Shown piece by piece: positions 31,917 to 39,498 of a stretch of 64,000 nucleotides of DNA. Positions within the stretch are counted from its first letter, which is position 1; the number at the start of each line of letters is the position of its first letter. The stretch is from JBBDMX01 sp040878035 (lineage in GTDB: Bacteria > Planctomycetota > Phycisphaerae > Phycisphaerales > Phycisphaeraceae). Made by a program: the position numbers and the translations under genes. The notes under the pieces are model-generated. The model was given only the letters and a program-made list of their open reading frames with translations. It was not told the DNA's origin and made no database searches. Location of the stretch: positions 1 to 64,000 of the forward strand of contig JBBDMX010000100.1 in NCBI GenBank assembly GCA_040878035.1, read 5' to 3'.

Positions 31917-32250
31917 CTATTGGGGGTGGTTTTTCTTCCATTGTTGTTTCCTGCGCAGCATCTCGGCGTTGGGCTTGACCTTCTTACCCGGGCACTGATT
32001 GGTCTTGTCGAACAGCCAGTTGCCCTGGGCGTCGCAGAGCACGGGCATGCGTTTGGCCACCGGCGGTGGGGCGATCACGCGCGTGGGACGGTCTGCGTAC
32101 CAGTAGGCCACCGAGGTCATCTCGTTGGCCAGGTGATTTCCGTGGCCATGCTCGATCGTTACCTTAATCTCCTTCACGAAGCGCACGGGGTTTTCCAGGT
32201 GGAAGATGTAGGACGTCGCACAGTCGCCCGCTGCCGTCCAACTGGAGCAG
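31917..32250 (-). pseudogene. C-terminal fragment of a GH172/DUF2961 glycoside hydrolase
   Basis: About 100 residues match only the end of DUF2961 (GH172) proteins: YIFHLENPVRFVKEIKVTIE, HGHGNHLANEMTSVAYWY. The rest, a ~300-residue double jelly roll with the catalytic Glu residues, is absent. The sequence before residue ~30 of this open frame does not look like the family. The stop codon is intact. It is probably a remnant left by deletion; an alternative is a divergent small beta-sandwich protein. Confidence 0.72.
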
Positions 32251-32370
32251 CGGCCGGTGGTGCGTGAGCGCAGACGAGTCAACTCGTGAAGCATAGATAG
32301 CGTCCCCGGACTGGGATTAGGTGTTTGCAAATCTGGGGCGAGGTCCGGATTTTAGTTCAGGTCGTGGGCT

Positions 32371-33099
32371 TCATTCCTGATTGCTGAGCAGATCATTGGC
32401 CTGGAGAATCGCTTGCGCCAGGTCGGCGAGCTTGCGGCGCGAGTCGCGCGCCTGCTTCTGTAACCGCTTCATCGCCTGATCCTCCGTGATGCCCAGCTTC
32501 TCCATGAGCAAGCCCTTGGCACGTTCGATGATCTTGCGATTCTCCAGCATGGTCCGCAGTCCCTGCACTTCGTCGCGCAGGCGCATGTGCTGGAGATAAC
32601 GTGACCAGGCCACGGCGATGTTGACGCGCAGTTCATCAAGGGTGACGGGTTTGAGCAGGTAGCCGAAGACACCGATGCGGGTGCCGACCTTGAGGTATTC
32701 AGCGTCGGAGAAGGCCGAGAGGACGACTACGGGAATGCCCATCTGGCAGAAGAGCACTTGTGCCGCCGCCAGACCATCGGTGCCGGGCATGCGGATGTCC
32801 AGCAGCGCCAGGTCCGGATTGTGTTCCTTAGCCAGGGCGATGGCCTGGTCGCCGTTGGCGGCCGGTCCGATGACCTCGAACGCCAGGCTGCGCAGGTTGT
32901 GCGCCAGATTGATCGCCAGCAGGTGTTCGTCTTCGGCGATGAGGATTCGCCGGGGCAACTGGGGCGGCTGGGCACCGCCCGACGCCAATTCCGCTTGCGC
33001 GTCACCGGCAGGGTGGGCCCCCGGTGACGGCTCCTGATGGGTCTGGCGGTCCAACGGCGTGCCTGACACGTCACTGACTCCCATTCCAACCGGAACCAT
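32371..33099 (-). CDS. Response regulator with ANTAR RNA-binding output domain
   Basis: This 242-residue protein has a disordered N-terminus (to ~50) and then a receiver domain: RILIAEDEHLLAIN, phospho-acceptor Asp in LALLDIRMPG, Thr/Ser switch near VVVLSAFSD and Lys in YLLKPVT. The C-terminal ANTAR domain (LENRKIIERAKGLLMEKLG, ITEDQAMKRLQKQARDS) binds paired RNA hairpins to stop termination, as in AmiR/NasR. No histidine kinase is adjacent. The start is ambiguous: an in-frame GTG lies 60 bases upstream. Confidence 0.9.
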   Translation of the reverse strand: MVPVGMGVSDVSGTPLDRQTHQEPSPGAHPAGDAQAELASGGAQPPQLPRRILIAEDEHLLAINLAHNLRSLAFEVIGPAANGDQAIALAKEHNPDLALLDIRMPGTDGLAAAQVLFCQMGIPVVVLSAFSDAEYLKVGTRIGVFGYLLKPVTLDELRVNIAVAWSRYLQHMRLRDEVQGLRTMLENRKIIERAKGLLMEKLGITEDQAMKRLQKQARDSRRKLADLAQAILQANDLLSNQE

Positions 33100-33291
33100 G
33101 ACGAATACCCCCGATAGCGGACCTCGAACCCCGGATCCGGATGAGCGATCCCCGGTCACCCTGACGCTCGGCAGTTGGTGCGCCGGGGATACGAAGGCCG
33201 GCTAACACCGTGGTTAGTCTACACGGGCCGGTGCAAATAACCAAGCAGTAGCTTTATGATCCTTTGTAGCTTACTTCGCCGGCGATTAATG

Positions 33292-33309
33292 ACGGATACA
33301 TATATCCGT
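33292..33309. promoter_or_regulatory. Candidate operator before ribokinase
   Basis: Perfect inverted repeat acggata-cata-tatccgt in an AT-rich stretch 46 bases before the ribokinase start. It could bind a LacI- or GntR-type repressor; no such gene is linked. Confidence 0.5.
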
Positions 33310-33354
33310 AATTGGCCAACGTATACTCAGCGCAATACTTGGATGGGCTCCAAC

Positions 33355-34236
33355 ATGCGGACTCTCAACTTCGGCTCGTTGAACATCGACGAGGTTTATG
33401 CGGTGGAGCGGATCGCCCGGCCGGGGGAAACCGTCGCCAGCCGCTCGCGCGGCCTGTTTGCCGGCGGCAAGGGCGCCAACCAGTCGGTGGCGCTGGCGCG
33501 TGCTGGCGCCACGGTGGCGCACGCCGGGGCGGTGGGGGAGGACGGGCGCTGGCTCATCGACAAACTCGCCGCCGACGGTGTGGACACGCAACACATCCGC
33601 GTCGGCGCCGCGCCCACCGGCCGCGCCGTGATCCAGGTCGACCACGCCGGGCAGAACGCCATCGTCCTTCTGGCGGGGGCCAACCATGCCATCACCGCCG
33701 AGCAACGGGAGCAGACCTTGGCGGGCTTTGCCGCCGGCGACTTGCTGCTGGTGCAGAACGAAATCAACGCCGTGCCCGAACTCATGCGTGCCGCCAAGGC
33801 GCGGGGCATGCGCGTGTGCTTCAATCCCGCGCCGTTCACCATCGAGGTTCGCGACTATCCACTGGACTTGGTGGACGTGCTGGTGGTCAACGAGAGCGAG
33901 GGCGAAGGGCTCACCACCGAACGCGAGCCGCGCACCATCGCCAGCGAACTGGCCTGGCGAAACCTGGAGCAGGACGTGATCGTGACCTGCGGCAGCCAGG
34001 GCGTGCTGCACCAGCGGGGCGATGTGTGCCTGAGCGTCGAGGCGGTGCGCGTGGCGGCGGTGGATACGACGGCGGCGGGCGACTGCTTCATCGGCTACTT
34101 CCTTGCGGGCCGCGCCGCCGGCATGGATATCGAGGCGGCCCTGCGCCGCGCCTGCCGCGCCGCCGCCATCAGCGTCACCCGACCCGGCGCCATGGATTCG
34201 ATCCCGTGCCGAGCCGAAGTTGATGACCTGGCATAG
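33355..34236 (+). CDS. rbsK: Ribokinase-like PfkB-family carbohydrate kinase
   Basis: This 293-residue kinase opens LNFGSLNIDEVYAVERIARP and has GGKGANQSVALARAGA (sugar-binding) and AVDTTAAGDCFIGYFLAG with the catalytic Asp and anion hole. It phosphorylates ribose or a related sugar at O5 for entry into the pentose phosphate pathway. ATG 33355 follows ggatggg at seven bases; another ATG at 33343 would add four residues. A XylF-like sugar-binding protein is far away (56239), so no transporter is linked. Confidence 0.88.
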   Translation: MRTLNFGSLNIDEVYAVERIARPGETVASRSRGLFAGGKGANQSVALARAGATVAHAGAVGEDGRWLIDKLAADGVDTQHIRVGAAPTGRAVIQVDHAGQNAIVLLAGANHAITAEQREQTLAGFAAGDLLLVQNEINAVPELMRAAKARGMRVCFNPAPFTIEVRDYPLDLVDVLVVNESEGEGLTTEREPRTIASELAWRNLEQDVIVTCGSQGVLHQRGDVCLSVEAVRVAAVDTTAAGDCFIGYFLAGRAAGMDIEAALRRACRAAAISVTRPGAMDSIPCRAEVDDLA

Positions 34237-34294
34237 GCGCACTCTGTCCGCGGCACGTCCCCACGATTCAGATCAAGGTTGAGCCGCAAGCGGC

Positions 34295-34663
34295 TCACTC
34301 CGCCGGCTCGATCGTCACCGTCAGATTCCGGCTGGTGAACTGCTGCTGGTACAACTCGGCGCGTTCCTTGTGCGTCGTCAGCAGGAGCGACACGCCGCGC
34401 TGGTGTGCCTCGATCACGCGATGCTCCGCATCCTGCTTGTTCAGCGTCGTGATCATGCGCACGGTCTCAATGACGAACAGGACGTCGTTCTCATCATCAT
34501 TGTGCAGCAGCACCTTCCACGGCGGCAGGTTCTTGCGTTTGGGCTGGGCCGGCGCGGGCTTGGTCGCCTGCGCCGTCTGCGTCCGCGCCTCGTCCGCTGC
34601 GGACGGCTGCGGCGGGGCCTGATGGGCTTCCTGTGCTTCCGGGCCTTGCGGGTGGTCAGCCAT
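34295..34663 (-). CDS. clpS: ATP-dependent Clp protease adaptor ClpS
   Basis: This 122-residue adaptor delivers N-degron substrates to ClpA/ClpP. The conserved core begins PPWKVLLHNDDENDVLFVI, with the NDD residues that bind the N-terminal amino acid, and continues IEAHQRGVSLLLTTHKERAE with the pocket His. The N-terminal ~45 residues are a Pro/Ala/Gln-rich extension, longer than in E. coli ClpS (106 residues). clpA is not next to it in the window. MADHPQG was chosen over an ATG 27 bases upstream. Confidence 0.92.
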   Translation of the reverse strand: MADHPQGPEAQEAHQAPPQPSAADEARTQTAQATKPAPAQPKRKNLPPWKVLLHNDDENDVLFVIETVRMITTLNKQDAEHRVIEAHQRGVSLLLTTHKERAELYQQQFTSRNLTVTIEPAE

Positions 34664-34749
34664 TTCCCACGCTCCTCTCTCCAGAATCAACCTCTCAAAA
34701 GCCTAGTCACGCTGTCAGCCAATTGCAACGAATCGGCGACGGGAGGAAG

Positions 34750-34934
34750 TAACAGGGATGAACACGGATTAGGTGAAGAAGGAACTGGGATGGACAGGAT
34801 GAGGCCCGAGGGCCGCTGCGCGGCACCCGCTAGACGAAAGATGCTTCCCCTTGTTTACTAATCCTTTCCATCCTGTACATCCTTGTTCCTTCTTCTTTCT
34901 CCATCCGTGTTTAACCGTGTTCATCCCTGTTACC
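34750..34934. repeat. Inverted repeat of the 'gatgaacacgg' family
   Basis: Left arm aacagggatgaacacggatt, gaaggaactgggatggacag and right arm ctgtacatccttgttccttc, aaccgtgttcatccctgttac pair across a spacer of about 55 bases. It fills the gap between clpS and sucC. Half copies occur at 11985-12010 and 30117-30138. Confidence 0.82.
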
Positions 34935-34944
34935 TCTTACCAAA

Positions 34945-36171
34945 TCAAGCCGTTGCGCCAACCGGCTCGACCGCGCCGATCGCGGCGGTGATCTTCCTGG
35001 CGGCGTCGGTCAGGTCCGTGGCCGTCTGGAGCGTGGGGATGTCGCCCTTGGCGGCCTCCAGGATTGCCCGTGCCGGCTCGACGTTGGTCCCTTCCAGACG
35101 CACCACCAGCGGCACCTTGAAGCCGATGCTTCGCGCCGCGTTGGCGATCGCCGTGGCGATGATGTCGCACTTCATGATTCCGCCGAAGATGTTGACCAGC
35201 ACGCCCTTGACGTTGCTGTCGCTCAGGATGATGCGGAACGCTTCGGTGACGGCTTCCTCGGATGCCGAGCCGCCCACGTCCAGGAAGTTGGCCGGCTCCC
35301 CGCCGTGCAGCTTCACGATGTCCATGGTCGCCATGGCCAGGCCCGCGCCGTTGACCAGGCAGCCGATGTTGCCGTCGAGCTTGATGTAGGACAGGCCAAA
35401 GCGCTTGGCGTCGGTCTCGGCCGGATCGTCCTCGGTCGGGTCCGCCATGGCCTTCAAGTCATCATGGCGGAACAGGGCGTTGTCGTCGAAGGTGATCTTG
35501 GCATCGATCGCCAGCACCTGGCCGTCGGGGTGCTCGGTGGTGGGTTTGGTCACCACCAGCGGGTTGATCTCCGCCAGGCTCGCGTCGCTGGCGAGGAACA
35601 GGTCCGAGAGTTGGTGCATGATCTTGGCCGCCAGGCGCACCGTCTCGCCCTTGAGCCCCAGGCGGTAGGCGACCTTGCGAGCCTGATAGGGCATCAGGCT
35701 GGTGGCGGGACTGATCGTCTCGCGGATGATGGCCTCGGGGTTCTCGTGCGCCACCTGCTCGATATCCATGCCGCCCTGCGCCGAGGCGATGAGCACGGGC
35801 ATACCCTCGCGGCGATCGATGGCCATACCCAGGTAGTATTCCTTGGCGATATCCACACCGGCGGCGACTAGGAGCTTGGTGACCTTGATGCCGCGCGGCC
35901 CGGTCTGGGGCGTGACCAGCGGCTTGCTCAGGATCGCATACGCCGCGGCCCGCGCCTCTTCCGGGGACTTGACCAGCTTCACCCCGCCGCCTTTGCCCCG
36001 GCCCCCGGCGTAGACCTGGGCCTTGACCACCGCCAGCTTGGCACGGTGCCGCTTTTGGAGGTCCTCAAACGCCCGCGCCGCCTCCGAGGGGTTCTCCACG
36101 ACAATGGCGGGGGGCACCGGAATGCCATACTTGGCCAGCATCTCCCGCGCCTGGTATTCATGAATTTTCAT
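34945..36171 (-). CDS. sucC: Succinyl-CoA synthetase beta subunit
   Basis: This 408-residue ATP-grasp subunit binds nucleotide and CoA for the succinyl-CoA to succinate step of the TCA cycle. It opens MKIHEYQAREMLAKYGIPVP. Blocks: KAQVYAGGRGKGGGVKLV for the ATP site, SLAEINPLVV, ALDAK-like AIDAKITFDDNA, GCLVNGAGLAMATMD, and NIFGGIMKCDIIA near the phosphohistidine interface. It is ~20 residues longer than E. coli SucC. The alpha subunit gene sucD is not adjacent on either side, which is unusual. Confidence 0.95.
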   Translation of the reverse strand: MKIHEYQAREMLAKYGIPVPPAIVVENPSEAARAFEDLQKRHRAKLAVVKAQVYAGGRGKGGGVKLVKSPEEARAAAYAILSKPLVTPQTGPRGIKVTKLLVAAGVDIAKEYYLGMAIDRREGMPVLIASAQGGMDIEQVAHENPEAIIRETISPATSLMPYQARKVAYRLGLKGETVRLAAKIMHQLSDLFLASDASLAEINPLVVTKPTTEHPDGQVLAIDAKITFDDNALFRHDDLKAMADPTEDDPAETDAKRFGLSYIKLDGNIGCLVNGAGLAMATMDIVKLHGGEPANFLDVGGSASEEAVTEAFRIILSDSNVKGVLVNIFGGIMKCDIIATAIANAARSIGFKVPLVVRLEGTNVEPARAILEAAKGDIPTLQTATDLTDAARKITAAIGAVEPVGATA

Positions 36172-36566
36172 GGCGTCAGCCTCATGGGGGGTGGATCAGG
36201 GAAAGGCGGGCGATGATAGTCGCTTTTTTGCAGGATCGCCAAACGGGAGGGTGATGAACGAGGTACGAAAAACGGGAAGCGAAGGGCGAAGAACGCCCAG
36301 CCGCTCCGGCGGCTGGGCTCTGAACCCCCAGCCCTCCGGGCGCTTGTTCGGGCCACCATCACCAACTCCCGGCCGCGGGAGCGGCTGGGCTTTGGTTTCC
36401 AACTGCCTCTTGTCCATATCTGAAATTCGCTCGCGAATCGGATTTCCAGGCAGGTCAGCTTCGTGTTCAATCGATACTTGAACACGTCGGAGCCCATGCC
36501 GGTGCATGTCAGCCAAACGCTCTATAATAAATAGTCCCTCGAATCTCGACCCTTTCTGGAGAGAGC
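36172..36566. repeat. Intergenic region with 'cccagccgctccggcgg' hairpins
   Basis: About 400 bp between divergent sucC and the ankyrin gene. It contains pairing blocks cgcccagccgctccggcggc, cccagccctccgggcg and ggccgcgggagcggctggg (36295-36390). A related block is at 44650-44680. The last 40 bases contain aatctcgaccctttctggag before the ATG; agagag may be the ribosome site. Confidence 0.6.
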
Positions 36567-38111
36567 ATGATCGATCGTTTCCGACACGTCTGGTTCACCG
36601 GTTGGTTGATCGTCGTGGTGCTGGGTGCTGGGGCGGTTCCGGCGTCTGCGGGGCGGTTGCATGAGGCGGCGGCGGCGGGGGATCTCGAACGGGCCAAGGC
36701 ACTGGTGAAGGCCGGAGAAGGCCTCACGCAACTGGATGGCCAGGGACGCACGCCGCTGATGGTGGCGGTCGAGACCGGCAAGCCCGAGATGGTCGAGGCC
36801 TTTCTGACGCTGGGGGTCAAGCCCAACGATCGCGGCAAGGGCGGAGAGACACCGCTAAACGTGGCGGTGGATGCCAGGAACAAGGCCATGGTCGAGTTGC
36901 TCCTGGCCAAGGGTGCGGATGCGACGCTGGCGGCCGAGGACGGGGCGACGCCGTTGCACATCGCCGCGATGCAGGATGATGCGGATATTGCGGACCTGTT
37001 GCTGGCGCAGAAGATCGACGTGAACGCGGCGACGCCTGACGGCTGGACGCCCTTGCACTTTGCCGCCTGGCACGATCGCGGCAAGATCGCCGCGCTGCTG
37101 CTCAAGGCCCGCGCCTCGGCGCGGGCCACGACGATCCTGGGCGACACGCCGCTGCACCTGGCGGCCATGCAGAAGAGCCAGAGCGTGGCCGAGGCGCTGC
37201 TGGCCGAGAATTTCGACGTCAACGGTCGCAACGCGCTGGGCTGGACGCCGCTGCACCTGGCGGTACTCAACCAGGACACGCCGATGATCGAAGTGCTGCT
37301 GGCCAAGCGTGGCGACGCCAACGCGCGCGGCTTGCGGAACATCACGCCGATGCAACTGGCGCTGATGAAACGGGACAACAAGGCGGCGACGGCGCTGATC
37401 AAGGCCGGGGCGGACGTGAACGTTCGCGGCGAGGACGGGCGCACGCCGTTGCATTATGCGGCGGCGGCGGGGGATGCCGCCATGGTGCAGGCGCTGGTGG
37501 ATCGGCGGGTGTTCGTGCAGGTACGTGACAAACAGGGCCGCATGCCGCTGCACTACGCCGCGGCGTCGGGGAGCAAGGATACGGTCGAGTCGCTGCTCAG
37601 CAAGCACGGCTCGGCGGAGGTGCGCGACAGCAAGGGGCGCACACCGCTGTTCGACGCCGCCGAGTCGGGCAACAAGGCGATCATCGAGCTGCTGCTGGAG
37701 CGTCGGGCGCTGGTGAACACGCATGACGTGGAGGGAAGCACGCCGTTGTTTGCGGCAATCGAGGGGGGTTACGCCGAGGCGGCGGCGGTGCTGGTGGACA
37801 AGGGTGCGGAAGTGGCGCGACTCAACCGCGCCGGCGCGGCGCCTCTGCACGTTGCCGCGGCGCGGGGACGGGAGAACGTCATCGAGATGCTCGTGGGCAA
37901 AGGCGCGGCCGTGGACCAGCGTAACGGCGAGGGGCGCACGGCCCTGCACCTGGCGGTCATGGGCGGCCAGAAGGCCGCGGTCAGCCTGCTGATAAAGCTC
38001 GGCGCCGACACTGCGGCCAGGGACAACAAGGGCCTGACACCGCTGGAACTGGCGCTGGTGATCAACAACAAGGACATCGAGGCGCTGTTGCGCTCGTTGT
38101 CGCGGAAATAG
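36567..38111 (+). CDS. Exported ankyrin-repeat protein
   Basis: This 514-residue protein has a signal peptide (WLIVVVLGAGAVPASA, cleaved near residue 29), then about 14 ankyrin repeats filling the chain. The repeats show GWTPLHFAAWHDRGKIAALL, GRTPLHYAAAAGDAAMVQAL and GRTALHLAVMGGQKAAVSLL, at a 33-residue spacing. The protein has no other domain and would act in the periplasm as a binding scaffold. The repeats are diverse enough to be old. A second ankyrin gene without signal peptide closes the window (62532). Confidence 0.9.
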   Translation: MIDRFRHVWFTGWLIVVVLGAGAVPASAGRLHEAAAAGDLERAKALVKAGEGLTQLDGQGRTPLMVAVETGKPEMVEAFLTLGVKPNDRGKGGETPLNVAVDARNKAMVELLLAKGADATLAAEDGATPLHIAAMQDDADIADLLLAQKIDVNAATPDGWTPLHFAAWHDRGKIAALLLKARASARATTILGDTPLHLAAMQKSQSVAEALLAENFDVNGRNALGWTPLHLAVLNQDTPMIEVLLAKRGDANARGLRNITPMQLALMKRDNKAATALIKAGADVNVRGEDGRTPLHYAAAAGDAAMVQALVDRRVFVQVRDKQGRMPLHYAAASGSKDTVESLLSKHGSAEVRDSKGRTPLFDAAESGNKAIIELLLERRALVNTHDVEGSTPLFAAIEGGYAEAAAVLVDKGAEVARLNRAGAAPLHVAAARGRENVIEMLVGKGAAVDQRNGEGRTALHLAVMGGQKAAVSLLIKLGADTAARDNKGLTPLELALVINNKDIEALLRSLSRK

Positions 38112-38228
38112 CGATTGGGCTACCAATCCGGACCTGAGTCTCCGAAGGTCGGGACCCATGGCTTGGCAGACTCAGCCCCGGCTTGGCGGCCCATTAGCAC
38201 ACTCAGCGCATCAGGTGAGAAGCATATC

Positions 38229-39365
38229 GTGCAAATTGACTGCGACTTTCCCGGCGGCAATATCCTGGTTGAACGGATTGAAGACAGCCAGGCAACCTTG
38301 CGTTGCGACCTGCGCGACACCGAAGGTGACTGGTTTTACTTCGGTTTCCGCGTCCGCGGCGCCGGCGGGCAAACCATCACCTTTCGCTTTGCTGATAGCC
38401 TGCCGCCGCTGTCGGCGCGTGGCCCAGCGGTGTCGCAGGATGAGGGCGACACCTGGCGCTGGCTGGGCGATGCCCGCGCCAAGCCCGGCGTGTTTGAATA
38501 TCACTTTGCGGACGACGCGCCTGTGCGCTTCTGCACCGGCATGGCGTACACGCAGGCGCAGTGGCAGGCGTTTCTCGCCGGTCTGGGCCACGAGTATCGC
38601 TGGAGGCAGGACACCCTTTGCCGCAGCGTCAAGGGGCGGGACGTCGAGTGCCTCAAGTTGGGCCGCCGTGACCAGCCGCCGCGTCATCGCCTGCTCATCA
38701 CCGCCCGACAGCACGCCTGCGAGATGATGGCCAGCTACCAATTGGAGGGCTTGATTAAGACGCTGGTGGGCGCTTGCGGTGGTGACCCCGCAAGTGACGC
38801 CGGCCGCTGGTGTCAGGAAAACGTGCAGGTGCTGGTGGTGCCGTTCATGGATAAGGACGGCGTGGAAGCGGGTGACCAGGGGAAGAATCGCCGGCCGCGC
38901 GATCACAATCGCGACTATGCGGGGACGAGCCTGTACGCCGAGACTGCCGCCGTGCGCCGCCTGGTCGAATCGTGGCACGACGGCGTGCCCCTGTCGGTGG
39001 TCGATCTGCATTGCCCGTGGATTCGCGGCCAATACAACGAGTGGATCTACCAACCCGGCAGTGCGGTCACGAAGATGTGGCAGCGGCAGCAGGCGCTGGC
39101 GGCGATCCTGGAGCGCTCGGTTTCCGGGCCGCTGCCGTATCTGGCCAGCGACGACTTGCCATATGGATGCGCCTGGAATGCCGACCATGGATACCGAAAC
39201 GGCCTGAGCCTGGGGCGCTGGGCGGCGACGTTGCCCCACATCCGGCTGGCGACGACTTTTGAGATACCGTATGCCGATGCACGCGGGCAGGAGGTCAACG
39301 CGCAGACGGCGCGAGTGTTCGGCGGGGACCTGGCGCGGGCGCTGATGGCGTATCTGCAAACCTGA
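38229..39365 (+). CDS. M14-family zinc carboxypeptidase (cytosolic type), paralogue 2
   Basis: This 378-residue enzyme aligns end to end with the product of 23353-24495: IDCDFPGGNILVERIED, RDTEGDWFYFGFRVRG, TARQHACEMMASYQLEGL with zinc His/Glu, DKDGVEAGDQGKNRRPRDHN and VDLHCPWIRG with the third ligand. The M14 active site looks intact and there is no signal peptide. The start GTG before QIDCDF matches the paralogue start; the open frame extends 38 codons further upstream without similarity. Confidence 0.87.
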   Translation: MQIDCDFPGGNILVERIEDSQATLRCDLRDTEGDWFYFGFRVRGAGGQTITFRFADSLPPLSARGPAVSQDEGDTWRWLGDARAKPGVFEYHFADDAPVRFCTGMAYTQAQWQAFLAGLGHEYRWRQDTLCRSVKGRDVECLKLGRRDQPPRHRLLITARQHACEMMASYQLEGLIKTLVGACGGDPASDAGRWCQENVQVLVVPFMDKDGVEAGDQGKNRRPRDHNRDYAGTSLYAETAAVRRLVESWHDGVPLSVVDLHCPWIRGQYNEWIYQPGSAVTKMWQRQQALAAILERSVSGPLPYLASDDLPYGCAWNADHGYRNGLSLGRWAATLPHIRLATTFEIPYADARGQEVNAQTARVFGGDLARALMAYLQT

Positions 39366-39376
39366 GTTAAGTATCA

Positions 39377-39449
39377 GAACCGCGCGGCGTAAGCCTGCGA
39401 TCGGTCGGACGCTTGGGGCGCTCTTCCGCGGGCTTACGCCGCGCGGCTC
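39377..39449. repeat. Inverted repeat 'ccgcgcggcgtaagcc'
   Basis: Arms gaaccgcgcggcgtaagcc and ggcttacgccgcgcggctc around a 35-base loop containing a smaller hairpin. It follows the carboxypeptidase stop and could end its transcript. Related arms occur at 56105-56217. Confidence 0.8.
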
Positions 39450-39498
39450 AGTTGCGCCGCCGCCTCGCGTTACACTATCTACCGAAAGCGAGGTTGCG

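Noticed and set aside
31917..32330. Intact 137-residue protein
   Set aside because: Only the last two-thirds resemble a known domain, and that is the extreme C-terminus of a much larger enzyme. The start region looks random.
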